From the NCBI RefSeq assembly GCF_022437945.1, contig NZ_CP092535.1:3596001-3660000 (forward strand): a DNA stretch of 64,000 nt, in the 5' to 3' direction. Of the stretch, positions 59,021 through 64,000 are shown in pieces. Both the position numbers and the translations under genes were made by a program. Below the pieces are notes generated by a model that was not told the origin of the DNA, ran no database searches, and worked only from the letters and a program-made list of their open reading frames with translations. The first letter of the stretch is position 1. Each line of letters starts with the position of its first letter. Source of the stretch: Nocardioides sp. TF02-7 (lineage in GTDB: Bacteria; Actinomycetota; Actinomycetes; Propionibacteriales; Nocardioidaceae).

Positions 59021-59976
59021 GTGACCGGCCACCCCCGGATCCCGGTGGTCCTCGACTGCGACACGGGCAGCGACGACGCGGTCGCGATCATGCTGGCCGC
59101 GCACCACCCCGCGCTGGACCTGCTCGGCGTGACCACGGTGTGGGGGCAATCACGACGTCCGCGGCACCACCGACAACACGCTCCGGGTGCTCGCGCGCAT
59201 CGGCCGCGACGACGTCGGCGTCCACCCCGGCGCCGACGGGCCGGTCCGGCCGCGGGTCTGCGCGGTCCCGCCGGGCCGTGACGACCTGCCGCCCCGCCTC
59301 CCGCTGCCCCCGGCCACCGCAGCGCCGGGCGCCCCGGCGGCCGAGTGGCTGCTCGAGACGCTCCGCGCCGCCACCGACCCGGTCACCCTCGTCGCCACCG
59401 GGCCGCTCCAGCAACATCGCCGCCCTGGTGGCCGCCGACCCCGCCGTCACGGACGCCGTACGACGGCTGGTCGTGCTCGGCGGCGCCTACCGGCAGCGGG
59501 GCGTCACGCCGCACGCCGAGCGCAACGTCTGGTGCGACCCCGAGGCCGCCCACGACGTGTTCACCGGGGCGTTCCGCGAGATCCTGCTGATCACGATGGA
59601 CGCGACCTTCTCCGCGCCGCTCACCGGCGTCGACGTCACCCGCCTCCGGTCGACCGGGACGCCGGCGGCGCAGACCGCGGCCGACCTGCTGGAGGAGCGG
59701 ATCGCCTGGTACCGCCGCGACGAGGCCATGCTCGCGCTGAACGCGGCGCCGCTCCACGACCCCCTGGCCGTCGCCTGCCTGGTCGATCCCGGGGTGGTCG
59801 ACGTCCGGCGTACGGCGGTGACCGTCGAGCGCACCGACCCGGTCACCTACGGCGCCACCCGGTTCGCCTTCAGCCCCGACAGCTGCGCCGGCTCGGTCGT
59901 CTCGGTGGCCTTGCGCGCCCACCGCGACCGGTACGTCGACCTGCTGGTGCGCACGCTCGGGGATTCGGCCCGGTGA
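59021..59976 (+). CDS. Nucleoside hydrolase (IUNH family), two frameshifts
   Basis: The product is 317 residues after repair. It would hydrolyse the N-glycosidic bond of ribonucleosides. Motifs are [24 protein letters not shown] (DxDxxxDD calcium site), [68 protein letters not shown] and the active-site [10 protein letters not shown] (His-Asp). Extra bases are in G5 59142-59146 and CC 59408-59409. Start GTG 59021. The rpsO promoter elements overlap its stop. Confidence 0.9.
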
Positions 59977-59993
59977 GGGGGCGCTGATAGCCT
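59964..59993 (+). promoter_or_regulatory. Candidate rpsO promoter
   Basis: TTCGGC (59964-59969) and TAGCCT (59988-59993) are 18 bases apart, overlapping the end of the nucleoside hydrolase gene. The resulting ~85-base leader of rpsO contains GGAAGGAA before the ATG and GC-rich sequence that could host S15 autoregulation. Confidence 0.35.
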
Positions 59994-60085
59994 TGAGCGG
60001 TTGCCGTAGGAACGGCCGCGGACAGAGAGTGCCCCGGTGAACAGGCCCGGGCGCGCCGCGCAACGAGTGAGCTGGAAGGAAGCCC

Positions 60086-60361
60086 ATGGCTGTCGGAACC
60101 CCCGCTGAGGTCAAGAAGAAGATCATCGCCGAGTACGGCACGAACGAGGGCGACACCGGCTCGCCCGAGGTGCAGGTCGCGCTCCTGAGCCACCGGATCT
60201 CCCACCTCACCGAGCACCTGAAGCAGCACAAGCACGACCACCACAGCCGGCGCGGCCTGCTGCTCCTGGTCGGCCAGCGCCGTCGGCTCCTCAACTACCT
60301 GAAGAAGACCGACATCGAGCGCTACCGCTCGCTCGTCGAGCGCCTCGGCCTGCGCCGCTGA
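60086..60361 (+). CDS. rpsO: 30S ribosomal protein S15
   Basis: S15 is a primary 16S rRNA-binding protein of the 30S platform. The 91-residue product is full-length: [91 protein letters not shown], split here by description only, with the signature [27 protein letters not shown] precedes the ATG. It is followed by a hairpin and by pnp, the standard order. Intact. Confidence 0.97.
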   Translation: MAVGTPAEVKKKIIAEYGTNEGDTGSPEVQVALLSHRISHLTEHLKQHKHDHHSRRGLLLLVGQRRRLLNYLKKTDIERYRSLVERLGLRR

Positions 60362-60372
60362 ACTTCGCGTGT

Positions 60373-60398
60373 GGGGATCCACCACCTGGTGGGTCCCC
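60373..60398 (+). terminator. Hairpin downstream of rpsO
   Basis: GGGGATCCACCA (60373-60384) pairs with TGGTGGGTCCCC (60387-60398), one T-G wobble; the innermost pairs must open to form a loop. In related bacteria the rpsO-pnp gap carries a terminator or attenuator with RNase III processing sites, which this position fits. Confidence 0.55.
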
Positions 60399-60501
60399 CA
60401 CCGCTACATTGCAGCGCGGAACAACTGAACAACACCATCAACTGGAGCGATTCGCGTCCCCGCCGGCCTTCCGGGTCGACCCGGTCCTCGGTAGTGATCC
60501 C

Positions 60502-60516
60502 CAGACCGCCGGTCTG
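60502..60516 (+). promoter_or_regulatory. Hairpin in the pnp leader
   Basis: CAGACC (60502-60507) pairs with GGTCTG (60511-60516) around a GCC loop, with partly complementary flanks. It lies in the 243-base rpsO-pnp gap, about 90 bases before the pnp GTG. Leader hairpins cut by RNase III and recognised by PNPase control pnp in other bacteria, so this is a candidate autoregulation site. Confidence 0.4.
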
Positions 60517-60604
60517 TGGGTCTCGATCGAAGACCGGTCACCACTGGCCCCCCGGGCCGGACGCGGACGGTCGCGGATCGCACCGCGAACGAAGGAAGTC
60601 CCAC

Positions 60605-62843
60605 GTGACTGAACCCGTCATCTCCGCCGTCGAGACCGTCATCGACAACGGGAAGTTCGGAACCCGCACCGTCAAGTTCGAGACCGGGCTGCTCGCCCGC
60701 CAGGCCGCCGGTTCGGTGACCGCCTACCTCGACGACGACACCATGCTCCTGTCGGCGACGACCGCGTCGAAGCAGCCGAAGGACCACTTCGACTTCTTCC
60801 CGCTGACGATCGACGTCGAGGAGCGGATGTACGCCGTCGGCCAGATCCCCGGCTCGTTCTTCCGGTCCGAGGGCCGCCCCAGCGAGGACGCGATCCTCAC
60901 CTGCCGGCTGATCGACCGCCCGCTGCGCCCGACCTTCAAGAAGGGCCTGCGCAACGAGGTCCAGGTCGTCATCACGGTGCTGGCGCTCGACCCCGACATG
61001 CCCTACGACGTGCTCGCGATCAACGCCGCGTCGATCTCCACCCAGCTCTCCGGCCTGCCGTTCTCCGGCCCGGTGGGCGGCGTCCGCGTCGCCCTCGTCG
61101 ACGGCCAGTGGGTGGCCTTCCCCACCCACAGCCAGCTCGAGCGCGCCGTCTTCGACATGGTCGTGGCCGGCCGGGTGACCGAGTCCGGTGACGTCGCGAT
61201 CATGATGGTCGAGGCCGAGGCCACCGAGCAGACCTTCGAGCTCGTGCAGACCGGCGCCCAGGCGCCGTCGGAGGACGTCGTCGCCGGCGGTCTCGACGCC
61301 GCCAAGCCGTTCATCAAGCAGCTGTGCGAGGCGCAGGCCGAGCTGGCCAAGCAGGCCGCGAAGCCGGTCCAGGAGTTCCCGGTCTTCCTCGACTACGAGG
61401 ACGACGTCTACGCCGCCGTCGAGGCCGCCGTGCGCACCCAGACCGCCGAGGCGCTCACCATCGGGGGCAAGCAGGAGCGCGAGGAGCGCCTCGACCAGAT
61501 CAAGGCCGCCCTGCTCGACGAGGTCGGCCCGCAGTTCGAGGGCCGCGAGAAGGAGATCGGCGCCGCGTTCCGCTCGCTCAACAAGCAGCTGGTCCGCGAG
61601 CGCGTGCTCCGCGACAAGGTCCGCATCGACGGGCGCGGCCTCGCCGACATCCGGCCGCTCCACGCCGAGGTCGGCGTGATCCCGCGGGTCCACGGCTCGG
61701 CGCTGTTCGAGCGGGGCGAGACCCAGATCCTGGGCGTCACCACCCTCGACATGCTCAAGATGGAGCAGCAGCTCGACACCCTCTCCCCGGAGAAGTCGCG
61801 CCGCTACATGCACAAGTACGTCTTCCCGCCGTTCTCCACCGGCGAGACCGGCCGCGTCGGCTCGCCCAAGCGTCGCGAGGTCGGCCACGGCGCCCTGGCG
61901 CGCCGCGCGCTGCTGCCGGTACTGCCGTCGCGCGAGGAGTTCCCTTACGCGATCCGTCAGCTCTCCGAGGCGATGGGCTCCAACGGCTCGACGTCGATGG
62001 GCTCGGTGTGCGCCTCGACGCTGTCGCTGCTGCAGGCCGGTGTGCCGCTCAAGGCGCCCGTGGCCGGCATCGCGATGGGCCTGATCTCCGGCGAGGTCGA
62101 CGGCGAGACGTCGTACGTCGCGCTCACCGACATCCTCGGCGCCGAGGACGCCTACGGCGACATGGACTTCAAGGTCGCCGGCACCCGCGAGTTCGTGACC
62201 GCGCTCCAGCTCGACACCAAGCTCGACGGCATCCCCGCCGAGGTCCTCGCCCAGGCGCTCGGCCAGGCCAAGGACGCGCGGATGGCGATCCTCGACGTCA
62301 TGGGCGAGGCCATCGACGGCCCCGAGGAGATGTCGGTCCACGCCCCGCGGATCATCACCGTCACGGTGCCCGTCGACAAGATCGGCGAGGTCATCGGCCC
62401 CAAGGGCAAGGTGATCAACCAGATCCAGGACGACACCGGCGCGACGCTGTCGATCGAGGACGACGGCACCGTCTACATCGGTGCGACCAACGGCGAGGCC
62501 GCGGAGGCCGCCCGCCAGGCCGTCAACGCGATCGCCAACCCGACCATGCCGGAGGTCGGGGAGCGCTACCTCGGCACCGTCGTCAAGACCACCAACTTCG
62601 GCGCGTTCGTCTCGCTGCTGCCCGGCAAGGACGGCCTGCTGCACATCAGCAAGCTGCGCGGCCTCGCCGGCGGCAAGCGGGTCGAGAACGTCGAGGACGT
62701 GGTCTCCGTCGGCCAGAAGCTCCAGGTCGAGATCGCCGAGATCGACGACCGCGGCAAGCTGTCGCTGATCCCGGTCGTGGAGGAGTCCGAGGGCGCCTCC
62801 GACGCCGGCGAGGGCGGGGGAGCCCGAGCAGGCGGAGGCGTGA
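60605..62843 (+). CDS. pnp: Polyribonucleotide nucleotidyltransferase (PNPase), one frameshift at the end
   Basis: This 745-residue phosphorolytic 3'-5' exoribonuclease (GpsI type) degrades RNA and makes tails. It has two RNase PH domains ([61 protein letters not shown]; and [45 protein letters not shown]), a KH domain ([34 protein letters not shown]) and an S1 domain ([28 protein letters not shown]). One extra G in the run 62816-62820 alters the last ~10 residues; without it the stop is at 62841-62843. AAGGAAG precedes GTG 60605. Confidence 0.96.
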
Positions 62844-62850
62844 GCCCGTC

Positions 62851-64000
62851 TTGAGCACATTCCCGACGACGGCCGGTCCGCAGCACGCGGGCCGGCCGTC
62901 CGGCCTTACCCGGTCAGCCGGCCGGGCCTCCACCCGCACGGTGGAGACCGTCCGCGACGCCACCGGGCACGTCACCTCGCGGGTACGCCGCACGGTGCTG
63001 CCGTCGGGCCTGCGGATCGTCACCGAGCAGATGGCCGGTGCCCGGTCGGCGTCGATCGGCGTCTGGACCGGCGTCGGCTCCCGCGACGAGACGCCCACGA
63101 CCCACGGCGGCTCGCACTTCCTCGAGCACCTGCTGTTCAAGGGCACCCACGAGCGCTCCGCGCTCGACATCTCCGTGGCGCTCGACGCCGTCGGCGGCGA
63201 GTTCAACGCCTTCACCGCCAAGGAGTACACCTGCTTCCACGCCCGGGTCCTCGGCGAGGACCTGCCGCTGGCCGTCGACGTGCTCGGCGACATGGTCACC
63301 GGCTCGCTCCTCGAGCCGCACGACGTCGACGCCGAGCGTGACGTCATCCTGGACGAGATCGCCATGCACGAGGACGACCCCCGACGACGTCGTGCAGAAC
63401 CTCGTCGCCGAGCTCGCCTGGGGTGCCGAGTCGCCGCTGGGCCGGCCGATCGCCGGCACGACCGAGTCGATCGGCGCCATGACCCGCGCCCAGATCCAGC
63501 GCTTCTACCGCCGCCACTACCGGCCCGACAACATGGTCGTCTCCGTGGCCGGAGCCGTCGACCACACCGAGGTCGTCCGCGCGGTCCGCCGCTCGTTCGG
63601 CCGCCACGGGTTCCTGGACGCCGTCGCCGAGCCCCCGCGGCCCGCGCGCCCTCAAACGCAGCCCGCAGGTCCGCGGCGGCAGCGGTCGGATCGCCCGCCC
63701 CTTCGAGCAGGTCAACGTCGTCCTCGCCAACGAGGGCCTGCCCCGCGACGACGAACGCCGGTTCGCCCTCGGCGTGCTCAACACCGCCCTCGGCGGCGGC
63801 ACGTCGAGCCGGCTCTTCCAGGAGGTCCGCGAGCGCCGCGGCCTGGCCTACTCCGTCTACTCCTTCGCCAGCCACTACGCCGACTCCGGCATCGTCGGCG
63901 TCGCCGTCGGCTGCCTGCCCGACCGGCTCGACGACGTGCTCGAGGTGGTCCGTGTCGAGCTCTCCCGCATCGCCGCCCACGGCATCACCGACGAGGAGCT
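62851..64000 (+). CDS. M16 (pitrilysin) family zinc peptidase, truncated by window end, two frameshifts
   Basis: This is the N-terminal part of a processing-peptidase-like protein (PepR group). [36 protein letters not shown] leads to the inverted zinc motif HFLEH in [20 protein letters not shown], with the third ligand Glu in [17 protein letters not shown] and [14 protein letters not shown]. Later come [20 protein letters not shown] and [29 protein letters not shown]. Extra bases are in C5 63378-63382 and C5 63632-63636. The start is TTG 62851, 7 bases after the repaired pnp stop. It follows pnp as in mycobacteria. Confidence 0.9.
   Translation, partial: MSTFPTTAGPQHAGRPSGLTRSAGRASTRTVETVRDATGHVTSRVRRTVLPSGLRIVTEQMAGARSASIGVWTGVGSRDETPTTHGGSHFLEHLLFKGTHERSALDISVALDAVGGEFNAFTAKEYTCFHARVLGEDLPLAVDVLGDMVTGSLLEPHDVDAERDVILDEIAMHEDDPRRRRAEPRRRARLGCRVAAGPADRRHDRVDRRHDPRPDPALLPPPLPARQHGRLRGRSRRPHRGRPRGPPLVRPPRVPGRRRRAPAARAPSNAARRSAAAAVGSPAPSSRSTSSSPTRACPATTNAGSPSACSTPPSAAARRAGSSRRSASAAAWPTPSTPSPATTPTPASSASPSAACPTGSTTCSRWSVSSSPASPPTASPTRS

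Noticed and set aside
60404..62860. Long open frame antisense to pnp (and similar ones opposite atpD, ecm and the helicase)
   Set aside because: High GC removes stops from antisense frames. The translations are low-complexity Arg/Gly/Leu shadows, while the sense strands encode well-conserved proteins.

Overview
The window is very GC-rich DNA (about 70% or more by eye) with GTG/TTG starts, many ATGA/GTGA overlaps and several apparently leaderless promoters. Gene order is that of an actinomycete: atpA-G-D-C-DUF2550; nucS, a methylmalonyl-CoA epimerase and a thiolase close by; dxr-rip1-ispG-GNAT-proS; rimP-nusA-ylxR-infB-rbfA-truB-ribF-rpsO-pnp-M16 protease. NucS in place of MutS/MutL repair, a PduO adenosyltransferase and ethylmalonyl-CoA pathway enzymes point to a Nocardioides-like member of the Propionibacteriales. 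The family-level placement is inference.

Layout. 1-5063: end of the ATP synthase operon, DUF2550 and an MFS transporter. 5067-15618: a SWIM-SNF2 helicase, a SelW-like protein, an FAD oxidase divergent from a large BTAD/AAA/TPR regulator with an 11-bp-phased repeat between them, a lytic transglycosylase lipoprotein and a cobalamin adenosyltransferase. 15811-25108: a STAS protein, a MeaA/Ecm-type mutase, a two-component system divergent from a membrane protein across a palindrome, a Cys-rich protein plus ferritin, a D-amino-acid oxidase, nucS, and a 3-hydroxyacyl-CoA dehydrogenase with a duplicated domain. 25170-39102: a secreted protein, a hydrolase, a CGNR regulator/EamA pair, a DivIVA-like/AI-2E pair, crotonyl-CoA carboxylase/reductase, the 5-oxoprolinase genes pxpABC, epimerase, thiolase, MeaB and a polysaccharide deacetylase. 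39317-48884: isoprenoid genes (dxr, ispG), rip1, proS, a CoA-transferase and a HAD hydrolase. 49128-64000: a ferritin-like/lipoprotein pair, the transcription-translation cluster rimP to pnp, and the start of an M16 peptidase.

How the genes fit together. Thiolase, 3-hydroxyacyl-CoA dehydrogenase, Ccr, Ecm and epimerase would carry acetyl-CoA through acetoacetyl-CoA, crotonyl-CoA, ethylmalonyl-CoA and methylsuccinyl-CoA. PduO supplies adenosylcobalamin and MeaB guards the mutase. These genes are spread over several transcription units, and the later pathway steps lie outside the window.

Sequence quality. About 30 of the roughly 60 genes are interrupted by single-base shifts, about 47 in all. 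About 40 are extra bases and about 7 are missing bases, mostly in C or G runs. Essential genes (atpC, infB, dxr, pnp) are hit and the protein resumes exactly in the next frame, so I read these as assembly or sequencing errors. I report whole genes and list the shift points.

The least explained structures are intergenic: a two-copy ~90-bp double-hairpin element (13803-13895 and 39156-39243), and two arrays with tandem units in one orientation followed by inverted units (22-bp period at 28185-28390, 32-bp period at 51667-51906). No tRNA, rRNA, insertion sequence, prophage or CRISPR array was found.
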